Notes: generated by a model not told the origin, from the letters alone. Numbered from the stretch's first letter, positions 12,408 to 24,810 are shown. The stretch: 64,000 nt of DNA from Pristionchus mayeri (GCA_036245805.1 BTRK01000003.1:15354464-15418463), one strand, 5' to 3'. Translations and numbers: made by a program.

Positions 12408-12841
12408 TCAATATATTTTCGAATATAGTTTATTCCATTGTTTATTGATAAAATGTTGTGTATATTGATGAATAAGCATAAAAACTTGCATTCAAATTTA
12501 ATTTAAAATGTGAAAGAGTCAGTGTGCAATTCGAGAAAATCGCGCACCAAACGGCGCGTCAATTTTCGCCGGGTGTGAGAAGTGCGCGGCTCGCGTCTTC
12601 CTTTCTTCTCTCTCCCTCTCACTTTTCTCCGTTCTCTCGTCCCGCTCTCACTCGCTATCAAGTAGTGCGCTGCGCCATTCACAAGACCTAATTAGCCGCT
12701 AGGCCCAGTTTGCCGAAATTTCAGTGGGATACGCGACTTCAGCCCGAGTAAATGCTGTTTCCGTTTACAGTTATCGTCGCGAATTGGCTTGATTTTGCGA
12801 ATTTTACTTTTGTAAAAGTTCTCGTTCAGCTCCCAGCCAGG

Positions 12842-14052
12842 ATGTCGTCTTCGACGGCAGGCGGCGGTTCCAACGCCAACGGCAATCAGGGCATCAACTC
12901 CTACATCAAGTGAGTCGATCGGTGTGCTCCTCTCACTTTCCTGTTTTGCTACTACCTACCGTTCCTTCCTTGAGCGCCGCATTGACCCATTTCCCGCTAG
13001 CTTTTGCTGATTGCATAATGTCAGCTGGAAATTAAATATTATTGAATCTAAGGTATGCAAGTAGAAGCCTGCTTAAAACGTTGTAAAAGGCTCGTGAGGC
13101 CTCGGGCAATTCGAAAAAGTTGGGATGGGCTTCGCCCCATCCCAACTTTTTCGAATCACCCTCGGCCTCACGAGCCTTTCACAACGCTTACGCTGCGGGG
13201 AGTGAGAGCAAGTTGGGCAGATTTTACAACAGTATGTGCTATACTTCTAAACGATGGGTTGTGAATTTACAGATAAATGCGTTACCGTGTTCTAAGGTAT
13301 GCAAGTAGAAGCCTGCTTAAAACGTTGTAAAAGGCTCGTGAGGCCTCGGGCAATTCGAAAAAGTTGGGATGGGCTTCGCCCCATCCCAACTTTTTCGAAT
13401 CACCCTCGGCCTCACGAGCCTTTCACAACGCTTACGCTGCGGGGAGTGAGAGCAACTTAGGATGGTGTGGTGGGTGATGCACGGGGTGCATTTTAGTTTT
13501 CTACGATTTGGTAAAATGCACCATGCTATGTGGTGTGCTGAAAGTTCTCGTTGTGGGAATACCAACGGTCAAGGTCCGACGTCACACGGACGTGTTTGAG
13601 CCGAGTTAGAGCGATTTGAAGAAAAGAGATCAAAGATCAAAGATCAAGTCTCATATTTTAAAAGCGCTCGTAATGGGGGATGCCAACGGTCAAGGTCCAA
13701 CGTCACATGGACGTGTTTGAGCCGAGTTAGAGCGATTTGAAGAAAAAGATCAAACATCAAGTTTCAAATTTTGAAAGCGCTGATCGTGGGGATGCCAACG
13801 GTCAAGGTCTTAGCGGTCTAGGATGATTTTGGGCCAAGTTATAGCGATTTGAAGAAAAAGACCAAAGATCAAAGATCAAATATCAAAGATCAAATTTTGA
13901 AAGTACTCACATAGGGAATCCATATGGTCAAGGTCCCATGCACATAGGATGATTTTGAAGCGAATTAGAGCGATTTGAAGAAAAAGTGTGACAGACAAAC
14001 AAAGGGACAGACAGACAGACAGACTGACAGACAGAGAGACAGACAGACAGAC

Positions 14053-14119
<67 letters not shown>

Positions 14120-14136
14120 GAGACAGAGAGACAGAC

Positions 14137-14183
<47 letters not shown>

Positions 14184-17100
14184 GAGACAGAGAGACAGAC
14201 AGACAGACGTTACGATATGTCTTTATACAGTAATTTTACACTTATGCATTGCGGAACAACTATTACTCTTGATCCGCGCACTTTCCTAAGTGTTAGAGCA
14301 ATGCTGGTTAGATCTAGGACTGCGTATGGTTATGTTTAGGTTACTTCGGATAAAGATTCAGTTTATATAATTTTATAAACTTTCAGCGCACTGAATAACT
14401 TCGATGACAAGAGCGGCGGATTCGGCGATAAACTGAACGTGAGTTTACTCGATTTTCTTATCTAAGTTTTACATAAGTGTATATCTAAGGTCATTTATTA
14501 CTATAAGCATAGTCTCGTCGTTGTTTTGACAAGTTCCATTAAACTAGATGAGTAGCTTCTTGTAGTCCAGTTTCTTCTACCCTGGAGTAAAAAAACATAT
14601 TTATCGTCTCTGTTTCCAGTACCTCAACGGCGGCAACGGTCAGCGATTCGGCGCCATGAACGGGATGAATTCGAATGAAGGTACTTTTTTAAAAATTTTG
14701 TTTTTAAAAACATGTAAAGCAAGATACACTGTTCTTTCGCGCAGGTTCCGGTATGCTTTAAGAAGTGGTACGCCAATTTTATTGAATATTTTGAATTTAT
14801 GATCCGAGTACTCTCACGAATTGAAACTCGTTGCTCGTAGTAGGCTTGACGAACTCTTGCAGCCGCGAACAACCTGCAAATTCCGCTGTCGATGATCTCG
14901 ACGCCGACGAACTACAAGCCGAGAGGTAGCATGACAATTTTAATTTTCTTAATTTGCTCAATGTTAACTATTTTAGACTGAAACAGGCAGTTCTAATGAA
15001 ACTTGTTATTTTTTTATGGAGATCGTTATCATCTTGACTATGTGAATGTTGGTGTCAAATGAGCCGAGTTATCAGGCTTGCTGTATTTCCAGGCGTTTCT
15101 ATCAATCCCCACACTGGCGAGATCAACACGGCGACGTTCCTCGCGCTGTGGAATAAGGTTATTTATTGCTAAAACGCTAAACTACTTTGCTGATTCTTTG
15201 ATCACGTGCCTTGCCAGCACCTTTTGTTCTAATTTTGATTTCAACAACTGAGATCTATAACTGATATCTCGGAACTTATCGAATGGTTGGCACACCCCTC
15301 CTCGCCTATAACTTCTCATCGCTGTCCCATCATAGTTGAGTGAGGTAGAGAAGGTAAGGAGAGGGTTGGCCAATTATACAAGAAGTGTCGATATCTCGTC
15401 CTTTGAATCTTCGAAATCTTTGAGTGCTAATGACTAACATATTTCAGGATAACAACGTTGACAACAAGAACGGCACCTACTCGCAGAAAGGTTTGTTATT
15501 GTATTTTTTAAAAGTACTGTTTCCAAGATCTATCAAAGACGGCATGACGCAATAGTTCTCATCCGGCCTAGATTCACTTTCAAATGCCAGTAATATTTAT
15601 ATGTGAAAATAATTCACCATCTGTCGGTTAATAGTTTCGCTAGTTTCGGTGCCCGAACCTCGCTGTTGGAGCTTTTTATAGGTGGGCATCATTGAAACCA
15701 ACATCAAGACCCCACCGGTTTGGACATCCCACTCAATCTGGAAATATATTTGTTCCCCAGCCTTCCTCGGGTTTTGACGACGCTCGACCCCACCGTTATT
15801 CAATTCTCAGCTTCAACCCCTTGCACACAAATGGGCATGTCAGAAAAGGCCAATAAATGCTCTAATTACGCATTATTCAGAGCTTCGTTTATCTGGTGGC
15901 ACCGAGGACGTAATGGGCGGCATGAGCGCAGACCCGATGGAGTGAGTACATTTTTATATCTACATTTTGAGAAACGTGAAATCAGCGGTTCCAATTCTCC
16001 TGAAATTGCATGGAACAGAATCTTAACCTGAGCCCTCGTTCAGTTTCCAACGCCGATTGGAGGAGTTGAAGATGATGCAGCAAGGACTGAGCATGGTGAG
16101 TGATTAACTAGTTAATTAATTTAAATTACTTTCTAATTATCATGGCAATCATGTGTGTTCTATAGCAAATGGCGCTAGGAATGATTGGAAATGGAATGTT
16201 ATTTATTGGTTTTGTACGACATGGAAAAAATGATACCCTACCCCTATTTTGGATATAGGAAGGAGCTGGGGCAAGAATTCGCCCTGCCTGGAAAGAATGT
16301 GTTTATAAATCATCGGCTTGCAGATGTCTCCGAGCAGTGGGTCGAAGCCGGCGGATCCAGAGAAACGAGTGAGTTTCCCGTTTCATTATTGTTACTTGAC
16401 GAGTTATATGACGCCACAGCGATAATTCGTTTGTCAGTGTTGCAACAATAAATATCAATAGTTGAAATGTGGTTAACGAAAAGTCTCCCGTTTCACAACT
16501 ATTACTTGGCGGTACTGGGAATTGGAAAACGATTTGATGTATCCCTGATCTTCAACAATCCGCATATCAAAGTTAGAATTATTCGCATTTCTATGATCTC
16601 ATTAGAAGCGCCTAGGGAAGCGAGCGAGTCTCCCGTTTCACAACTGCTACTTGATCTCCAAAATTTTTGATTTTCTCGTTTCTTTTATCTTCGTGTGGCC
16701 CGCGCTGCGCATGTATATTTTTTAAGAAAATTGTCATCTTGTGATTGCTCCCTCGTTGATATCGGAAGGAGCGAGAGAGCGTGTGTGACACGAAGAGAGT
16801 GTGCACATTGAAACTATTCTACGGTATCTTCATTCTATACTCTCTCTCTAAAATGGAAACTGAGGGAGAGAGAGTGAGAAATGATGACACGGTGACTCGG
16901 ATTTCGAACTATAATCAATACTACCTCTGGCTAATAAATACTTTCCATCAGGCTCGATTCCAACCAATACTTTCGTAAAATCAATACATTATTCTAATCA
17001 ATACTTTCCCTCTTTCAGGCTCGATGGGCGGAGGCGACACGTCGTCGCTTCGAGAACATGAGCGAGAACCAGAAGGAGGTCCAGAAGGCCAAGTGGGCAG

Positions 17101-19885
17101 AGGCAGCCAGGAGGAGGTAGGGGAGAAAGACGATTATTGATTTACTGATCCAAAAAAGATCCTTACAAATAACTGAGAAGCATAGTGAAGGAGGTGGGAC
17201 GATTATAGATTTGTTGATTTGGTACATATCGTTACCAATAGTTTAGTAGCTTCATAGCGAAATGGCTGGGGGATAATACCAACTCTATGGTGTCTTTTGA
17301 AGTTGTTTTTATCTCGTGTGGTGAAGTTGTACCTGGACATTTGGAAAAAATAATCGCCTCATCCTTTCGAGTTTCACAGATAGTATTTGTCAGCTTATTT
17401 ATCCTTGATTTCGATTTCTATCTGATTTCGGTTTGAAAAAAAAATAATGTAAGTAAGCTTCAGCATCGCTAATTGCACATTTAGAACAAAAATATTTAGT
17501 GTTTTATAATTTTCCGATGAACTGAATATAACGTATACCTGCTTGAATATTCGAATGTTTACATGTGCTCCTGCTAATTAACTATTTAATCAATCACTCT
17601 CCTATCAGATACGCGCGGATGACTCCGGAGCAGCGACGCGACCTCGGGCAGCGGCAGACGGAGCGGAAGCGGATCAAGCGACAGCAGGACAAGATGATGC
17701 TCTCCTTTCAAGACCAGATCCAAGTCGACATCGGTCAGTTTGAATCTTCATTGTAATAATATAGAAAACTAGAAATTTTCTTACACGTCCATGTCTATAT
17801 TTGACTAGGCTGATTGTCCATCATGTATTTAAAAAAATATATATAGCTCAAGAGAAGTTGGATTGTTCTGATTTGCCACAATGATATTAATGAAATCAAT
17901 ACAGCGAATGAACTATTGAAGAGAGTGTGAAACATTGCACTGCTGGGTTTCCTGATCATCACTCATTACATATTTTTATTTTCCCCAAAGTAGATTGCTG
18001 AAATAACTGTTGCGTTCATGAGTGTAATAATGAAGAGAGTGTAAAGCATTGCATCACCTGGATGTCTGACCATTGTCCATTGCAGATTTTCTCGAGCAGC
18101 AGCAGCAGGTCGTGGCTGCAGCCTCGTCCTCCCAACAGCAGCAGCAACAACAGCAGCATCACCACCATCGACAGATGCAGAACGGGAGCGGGATGTGAGA
18201 AGGTACGGTAGCAATACTGTAGGAGGGTTACTGTAGCCGGCGATTCCGTGTTTATGAGCAGGAAGTGTGATTAGTTGAACTTTCGCTGTGAAATTGTCTA
18301 CATTCGTTGTTAATTCGACTTGTCGTGACCAGGGGTCGAAAAGCAGGCCCAAAATGACATAACGTGCCCGGTTTTTGGAGTTGCATACAGTTAAAAAGTA
18401 GAAAACGTACCAATTTTTTGTAATTTTTTGTTACAGTTGTAGAAAAACGTGTCCATTTTCAACGATTTCCTATAAAAATTTAAGAAACGTGCCCACTTTT
18501 TACAATTTTTGTGACCTACCCTTTCGACCACTGGTCGCGACAAGTAGATTGAGCGAATAGGGAATCTCACAGGACGATAGTCAGCAGTGGTGGAAAAGTA
18601 CGTAAAACGCGACCTAACATGCCCAGATTTTTGGGGTTGGACTGGGAAACATGCCCATGCCACCAGACTCGAAAGAGCAGTACAAGCGAGAGGGAAAGAG
18701 TATGGACTTAGTAAAGAAAAAGTATACGATGGAATGGGAAAATAAACCACTCGAGAGTGCACGCTATGGCACACCACGAACATTTAACTCGATTTTATCG
18801 CATAGGTAATCCTTTGGGCATGTTTTGTGAAGCTCCCCATTAATATTTTTAAAATCGCAAGACAGGAAAATGACGCCTGAACATTCCGGATTGTGATATA
18901 ACTAATAAAGTAAATTATAAACATGACCTTTACCTTTAAAAACATGACCTTATAAGGTGAAGTCGCATGTACGTCGTGCACACGTCGTGTTTTTTGCAAT
19001 AATTGTTGATGTGATTGAATGAGTGGATAAAAATTGCTCAAAACATGTTTCTATATATTTTTGAACACGCTTTTTCTAATGAATACAATAACATGGCATA
19101 ATGTTTTTAAAAAAACTGGTCAAAAACATGCCCATTTTTTTGCCAAAATGACCCAAATATGCCCAGATTTTTCGATTTTCCCTACCTACCTTTTCCACCA
19201 CTGATAGTCAGAGTATGTCCTACAATAATTACTATCAAAATAATTTCTATTCGAATGTAGATTGATTGAAACGCAGCTCTCGCAGGTGGGCTCCTCCTCG
19301 AGGACGGCCTCCGTCCCGTCGCCCCCTGCTTTCTCGCCCTCATCCGCCTCGATGCCCTTGCCCGTCGACACTCCTCCCCCTCCTGCCTCTTCCTCCACCC
19401 CTCACCACCACTACTCGCCGCGACTGGACCAGCTGTGCCCGCTGTCGCCGGCGCGCTCCGAGCTGCTCGACGATGACGACCTGCTGGAGCTGCTCGGCGA
19501 CGAGCTGCTGCAGCAGCCGAAGCCGGCTGCGGCTGCCGCAGCAGCTGCTGCTGCGCCACCCCCGCCCCGCTTCACGGTGCCCGCCGAGCTGGCCGACATG
19601 CCCATCGCCGCCTTCCTCAACCTAAGCGGTCGTCGCAAGCAGCAGATCACGGCGCTGCGTGAGCGCCTCGAGCGAGGCGACGACATTTGCAGCAGCAGCA
19701 ACGCTGCTGCAGCTGTTGCAGTTCCGGCGCTCCCTCCGCGGCCCGCGCTGCAGCAGCGTCGCCCGCCGCATGCGCGACCGCGTCCGCTCGTCAAGCGCCA
19801 GCCACCAGCTTTGCCGCACGAACGCCTCATCCACTGCATATCGCCGATAGACGGAGCGCACATTGTGGTACGGTTGCTAGAGTAG
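12842..19885 (+). CDS. polyQ/Ala-rich basic protein with an R-rich 25-residue repeat
   Basis: Thirteen exons in phase: 12842-12909, 14387-14438, 14620-14680, 14863-14925, 15093-15157, 15448-15490, 15881-15941, 16044-16095, 16324-16368, 17019-17116, 17609-17733, 18086-18194 and 19261-19885 (about 488 aa). The N-terminus is Gly/Asn/Ser-rich. The middle has two copies of a basic amphipathic repeat ([38 protein letters not shown]) that resembles STPR-type DNA-binding repeats. Next come Q and H runs (from about 18120), an acidic [14 protein letters not shown] segment, Ala and Pro runs, and a final [16 protein letters not shown] helix. A nuclear, nucleic-acid-binding role is inferred. An in-frame TGA at 18196-18198 overlaps the donor AT|GTGAGA, so a shorter isoform is possible. 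Confidence 0.75.
13049..13215. repeat. palindromic element, copy 1
   Basis: The unit contains a long hairpin: GGCTCGTGAGGC..TTCGAAAAAGTTGGGATG pairs with CATCCCAACTTTTTCGAA..GCCTCACGAGCC. The first intron of the polyQ-protein gene holds two almost identical copies. Confidence 0.85.
13293..13457. repeat. palindromic element, copy 2
   Basis: This is a near-identical direct repeat of the 13049-13215 hairpin unit, about 244 bases downstream. It includes the flanking AAGGTATGCAAGTAGAAGCC. Both copies matching outside the hairpin points to local duplication rather than two insertions. Confidence 0.85.
13540..13985. repeat. minisatellite of about 115-120 bp, four diverged units
   Basis: Units share GGGGATGCCAACGGTCAAGG, GAGCGATTTGAAGAAAAAGA and strings of GATCAAA, ending in AATTTTGAAAGCGCT. 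Divergence rises across the array. It runs straight into the GACA microsatellite. Confidence 0.85.
13990..14210. repeat. (GACA)n/(GAGA) microsatellite
   Basis: About 220 bases of ACAGACAG repeats are punctuated at intervals by AGAGAGAC. They generate false Asp-Arg-Gln-Thr open frames in all three phases. Confidence 0.95.
18330..18533. mobile_element. 204-bp non-autonomous hAT-like element
   Basis: The terminal inverted repeats are CAGGGGTCGAAAAG and its complement CTTTCGACCACTG. Flanking 8-mers are GTCGTGAC and GTCGCGAC, a one-mismatch target duplication of the size made by hAT transposases. The interior has repeated CGTGCCC words but no coding frame. It sits in the last intron of the polyQ-protein gene. 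Confidence 0.7.
18585..19203. mobile_element. 619-bp non-autonomous hAT-like element
   Basis: Ends are CAGTGGTGGAAAAG and CTTTTCCACCACTG. The element is flanked by a perfect 8-bp direct repeat, ATAGTCAG (18577-18584 and 19204-19211), fitting the hAT target consensus nTnnnnAn. It carries CATGCCCAGATTTTT words near both ends and has no transposase frame. It lies 52 bases from the neighbouring 204-bp element in the same intron. Confidence 0.8.
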
Positions 19886-21524
19886 AGTGGTCCCTTCACT
19901 TCCCTCACTGATTACCCATCCCAAAATTAGCTGATTTTCGAAATACACCCCATACTCCCTGCATACTATGATAAGATTTCATTTCATTGCACCCTTTCAA
20001 TATATTTGCTAATTACCTTGTTATCATCAATTGTTAGTCTCAAAGTGCTCCCTGTCGTCTCCCTCATCGAGTAATATCGAATTTCCCTCCACACTCAGTT
20101 GACAACGATGCTTGTAAATACCCCCCAACCACAAAACCGTTTTTCACTTGTAAACCCGCCTTAGTTTTGCTCCAATTTCGCCCGGCATTATTCACTGATT
20201 AGCCTCTTGTCTTTTCTAATTTCGATCGCCCATTTGCTAATTTTGGTCGCTCTCCACACACCGATTGATTTTTTTGCGTGCTTTGCTCCTAACTCCTAAC
20301 CATGCTTTTTTTCTGTGAGAATTTATCCTACTCAATATCACATATTATCTCGTCTATGAGACTCACATTGAGAGTGCGATAGAGATGGTGTGTGGTCTTG
20401 TTTTTTTGTACCTATGGAAGCTTGACTCAATCCTTCCCCCCCACATTCATCATACATGTACACCCGTTTAAAGTTCCGATCAGATTTTTTTTCTTAATCT
20501 TGTGTGAACTTCTAATCAGATGCCCTCATCTTCGATACGATTAGATGCCTTTTTTTAAAATTTCCGTGAATTTCCAATCAGAAGTCCTCATCTTCGACCT
20601 GTTGTCACTCATAATTTGTACTACTTGTGCTTCTATCCTTTCTTCTTCATCACCACCAACACGTTGTATGGCGATTCTTCATTCGTAGTTTGTAGAGACT
20701 ACCGTGTCGCATAAACACTGTTATCCGGAGAGGAAGTGAGATGTCTTCGTTGAGAAGATGAGGCGTTGCACTGGCCGCCGAATGATATCTGATTCTTGCA
20801 CTTGTTGTCGTCTGAAACCCTCTTTGCAACGGTGAAGCTGGTTTGGAGGTTCATCCAAGTCGGCTTGCCGAGTGCGATTTGTCATCCCTACTTGGGCTCT
20901 GCAAAAATTTCTCGCTCTCTCATTTCGCAATGATCTCTCGTCGGTTAGAGAAAGCGAGTGAGCGTTTGGAAACGAGAGATCGACACCCTTTTTTGCACGT
21001 TCCAGATCCCTGCTGTTCAAATATTTCGCCCGCTCGAGCTGTAGAATATGGAAGGCGTCTCATTAAATTCCTCTCCATTATACGCGTTCTCACCCTTGTG
21101 ACCGGCGATAACGATGGTAAAATGAAGAGAGAATTTCGTGCGCGCTCTTCCCTATTATGCGGTGTTAAAAATCGCGAGTTCGATCTTTGATTTGAATTCC
21201 CGCAATTTCATATCTCTCTTCCCTGAAGAGCTAGAGACTTGAAACTTGGTTTTTGGGGTTCACAGGGTCGGGAAACCTTATAAGCCAATTTTCAATTCGC
21301 TAGCTCTTCAGGGAACGGAGATATGAAATTGCGGGAATTCAAATCAAAGATCGAACTCGCGATTTTTAACATCGCATTATACAGCGATTGAAGCGGAAAT
21401 CGTGCAGCTCTAATTTAAAATTCTTTTATGTTTCTTGCTATAAAATCGCAATAATCGTCGCCTCAGGCACTCGCGTCGCATGGCTGGCTGCCCGTGAGCG
21501 CAGCAGCAGCAGCCCGCAGCAGCG
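19886..21524. other. intergenic spacer with one foldback element
   Basis: AT-rich 3'-flanking sequence holds no supported exon. The only clear structure is the inverted-repeat element at 21153-21380. Confidence 0.5.
21153..21380. mobile_element. 228-bp foldback (MITE-like) element
   Basis: The arms run from ATGCGGTGTTAAAAATCGCG through ATTTGAATTCCCGCAATTTC and the matching complement at the right end (GAAATTGCGGGAATTCAAAT..CGCGATTTTTAACATCGCAT). Each arm is about 80 bases. No coding capacity. Confidence 0.8.
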
Positions 21525-23984
21525 ATGACGACGTCGGCGGAGGTGGAGGCGGCAGCGGCCGCAGCTGCCACCACGCGGCGGCGGATGCTAGCGCGCGTGG
21601 CGCGCCTGCTGCGGCCGAGTCCGGGACGCGCGGCGCTGCTGGCGATCGCTTCGCTCGCGATGCTCTACGTGATGCTCTTCTGCCCGAGCACGTGGGAGAC
21701 GATGACGGGATGGATCACGGTCAGTGCCTGTGGATCTACTAAAGTGTGAGCACGGTGTGCTTCTTCATAATGCTAACGAAGCATTATGGGACTTGTAGTG
21801 TCCAGTGGTTTCGCCCTTGGAAATCTGAAATGGCCCATCTTTATTTGTTTAATTAGAGCTAGAGATTCCGTCGAAAATATTATCTAACCTCGTGAACATG
21901 GCTATTCAACTACATTGATAGGACAGTATTAGTGGTTTACGAGTGTGAATGTGTATTTCGGACAATAGTTATTTTTTTATTCGACCTATCCTCACTCGCA
22001 CTAAAATGGCTGATCATAGTCCGACTTTATTTAGCGACGAAACTCGCCTTTACCGGTTGTCTGATCTGAAGTTCGTTGTTGATTAATGTCTAGAAAATTA
22101 TCCCTCGATACTTTAAATTTTTAAAATATTTGTTTCTCGTGCCCATTGAGAGTGTAGCATTTGTCGGTTAAATGTATCAGCGTTTATCGAATGGCGAAAC
22201 GCGCCTCTGCCAGGTTGCAAAGGCTCTCACAAGTCTAGTGATCGCTTCTAGGCATGTGATCTCAATACCTTGTTTATGCACATCTATACTACTAATTATC
22301 ATTAGCCCAGTGAAATATTGATTACTGTTTCTCTGAATACTGTAGTTCGTTCGGTAGATCACCAGCTTGTTCTCTCACAGAGTGACGCGGAGGCTGCGAT
22401 GCTGGATCGATATCGATCGGTGGCCCGTCGGCAGATCCAGTGGATGCGCGAGGAGGGAGAGCTGATGAGCGACGGAGGGATGATGGAGGGAGGCGGAGCC
22501 AACGGGACAGAGAGGTACGGTAGGCGGGGAGTTACGGTAGCTTACGGAACATGATTTTGTGGCAAAATAGAATTAACAGTTCGAATATTTTTGAGAGTGT
22601 ATTAATTGCTCTTTCGAAGTATCCTACGATCAACGGTGCTCATAGCGTAGCGACTTTATGGGGTGGTGAAGCGCGAACGGGGTTGCCATTTGTTGACTGT
22701 TTAGTTAATCTATTGCGTAGATGAGTAACTATTTCCCATCCCTTAGAGTGAATTTGTTTCCCTTTCAATTCAACTGTTAAAATAACAAAATAATCCTGTA
22801 TGATGTTTCTTCCAGTGGATGATCTTCCTCTTAGGTGCCGCAACACGGTGCAGGGCGCGTCGCGCGTCGCGGACGACCGCGGCTTCGTCTGCGACCGCGC
22901 GGACGTCGAGGCGAGCGGCTGCTGCGGCGCGGGTCCCGCCACGAAGCGTGCCCGGTTCACGTGCGACGCCTGCCGCGTCGCGGACACTGGCTACGGTATT
23001 ATTTTTATTAGTGGCCATAACTGCGAATGCACTGTATTTTCAAAGGTCACCAGGATATTACAAAGTAGTGAAACCGAACTATGCCTGTGTGCTTTCTTTT
23101 TATTTTATTGAGATCCGGAGTGAAAAAGGAATCAAAGCAGAGCTACTCCGTGCCCTTTAGAACTGTAATTTATGCGCCAAACCCTCGATTTCAGGTTCGG
23201 CGCTGGGCGGCGGGGCTGCAGCCCCTGCAGCATCTGCAGCAGCCGAGTGCTGCGACGACTTCGAGACGTGCGTCTCGTGCTGCATGCGACCCGACCAGAA
23301 GGAGGCGCTGCTGCGGGTGCTGGACACGACGAGAGGCCATCGACTGCGGGCCATCCTGTCGGCGAGGGACCAGGTGAGAAAGGGTGGAGGGTTATCAAAA
23401 ATTACAAGGGAACATCCTTTGGGAGTTGTGTTTCACGAGTTTAGTATTAGCCGTTGTGTTGGGAGGCAACGATGTTCTGTACACCCCCGTTTTATAAAAA
23501 TTCAATTTATGATTTCACAAATGGGTGATAATGTTGATGTTGTGTAGTTTATGGTGTTGAGTGACCAATTTTAAGGTGAAACATCAACAAGGATGAATGA
23601 GAGCTGTGGTTTATGATTTTCGTTTTTTTCCGCTCCAATCCTTGTTTCGCAGACATAGTATTAATACTTTGCCCATTAGTGCGGCAATGGTTCAGCCGTA
23701 TCTAGTCGCTAACTAATTTTCGCTTCGATCCATTCCTTTTCAAAACTGATTATTGCTTATTGCAGTCGTGTTTCACGATATTCTTTAAACAGATGCACAC
23801 TAGTTTAGTAATGAGTGAAACAGGTATATTGAAAAAAAATCCTCTGACGTCATTCCCTCTGCAGTTCGAGCTGTGCTCCGCCCTCTGCCGCACCTCCTCG
23901 CTGTCCGTCCGCCACGAGAACAAGTACCGAGACGAGCACGCCAAGCACTGTTTCGTGCAGCATCTCGACGAGTCGACTGTCTGA
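21525..23984 (+). CDS. SPRING (C12orf49/UPF0454) orthologue, SREBP-pathway Golgi protein
   Basis: Five exons: 21525-21719, 22381-22514, 22835-22995, 23195-23373 and 23865-23984 (262 aa). The N-terminus is Ala/Arg-rich with one signal-anchor helix (AALLAIASLAMLYVMLFC), giving a type II lumenal topology. The lumenal part carries the family signature: CRNTVQG, GFVCDR, SGCC, CDDFETCVSCCM, FELCSALCRTSS, SVRHENKYRDEHAKHC. In vertebrates this protein supports site-1 protease maturation and SREBP cleavage in the Golgi; I infer the same pathway here. The exon 3 acceptor is CTTAG at 22834; the nearer-looking TTCCAG at 22814 would give an immediate stop. It is longer than the human 205-residue protein because of an N-terminal extension and an Ala-rich insert (ALGGGAAAPAASAAA). 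Confidence 0.9.
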
Positions 23985-24810
23985 CCCACCGTGCGACCTA
24001 CCGTACCCCCTCAATAACAGTACTCCCACTACCGTACTCCCACTATCCGACCCAGTGAACCTACTAGATTGTCAGATTGTCCTCATTGAACGCGTACCGA
24101 TATCCTACCGTACCCCTGGCAGCGCCCCTTCAAATTGTATAGCCAAATCTGGCGCCATCCGCTCTAACTATTCTGTAGTTGGTACCCGGGTTTTCTCCCG
24201 ATGTTTTACAGTTTCATAGCTTGATATAGTATTGATACTAACACAACAACATAGCGTGCTTCTCCCCATGTTCATTTCATTATCAGCATCCATCGATTCG
24301 ATCACTAACCCATTTGTTTGTTCGTTCTAGAGCCACATGTTTCAAAGCAACTATTCCAGTTCTCAAATCGATATTTTTGCTTTCATCGAATAGTATATGT
24401 CAGCCAATTGTACATTAATTACACTCTAGGATTGTGATACGTACGCTACAGTAACCTATTTACCCTTCCTCACAGTTATTGGCCTCTTCCGGGTGAAAAG
24501 ACACAAACACACCGCAAATACAGCTTTGTTCGCCTCCCCGCCCTCTCTTTGCCTACCATAGCCCGCAATTGATTGGATATGAACTTGTATCGAATGAGTA
24601 TAAACGGATTTCGAATCTACTTTACTATTAATGGTCTCGTGAAATTCGGTAGCCCTTACCGTGTTGCGTACCTTGCTGTCTGGCTTTTCCCAAAGGCCGT
24701 TGTTTATTTGGCGGTTAAGTGTTCAAAATGCTTGTTTTTCTTTTTTTTTTTCAGGTGCTGTCTACTCGCTAATTAATTATGTATGCTAATTGTTCTAATT
24801 AAGTTCCAGA
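23985..24810. other. 3' flank and spacer with CTACCGTA repeats
   Basis: Right after the stop codon, CTACCGTA occurs repeatedly (23998-24050 and 24110). No exon is visible between there and the next start. Confidence 0.5.

Noticed and set aside
13540..13985. CRISPR-like array
   Set aside because: The units are long, tandem and diverged, without short conserved repeats and unique spacers, and the DNA is eukaryotic.
13975..14289. Asp-Arg-Gln-Thr repeat open frames
   Set aside because: They come from the GACA microsatellite in an intron.
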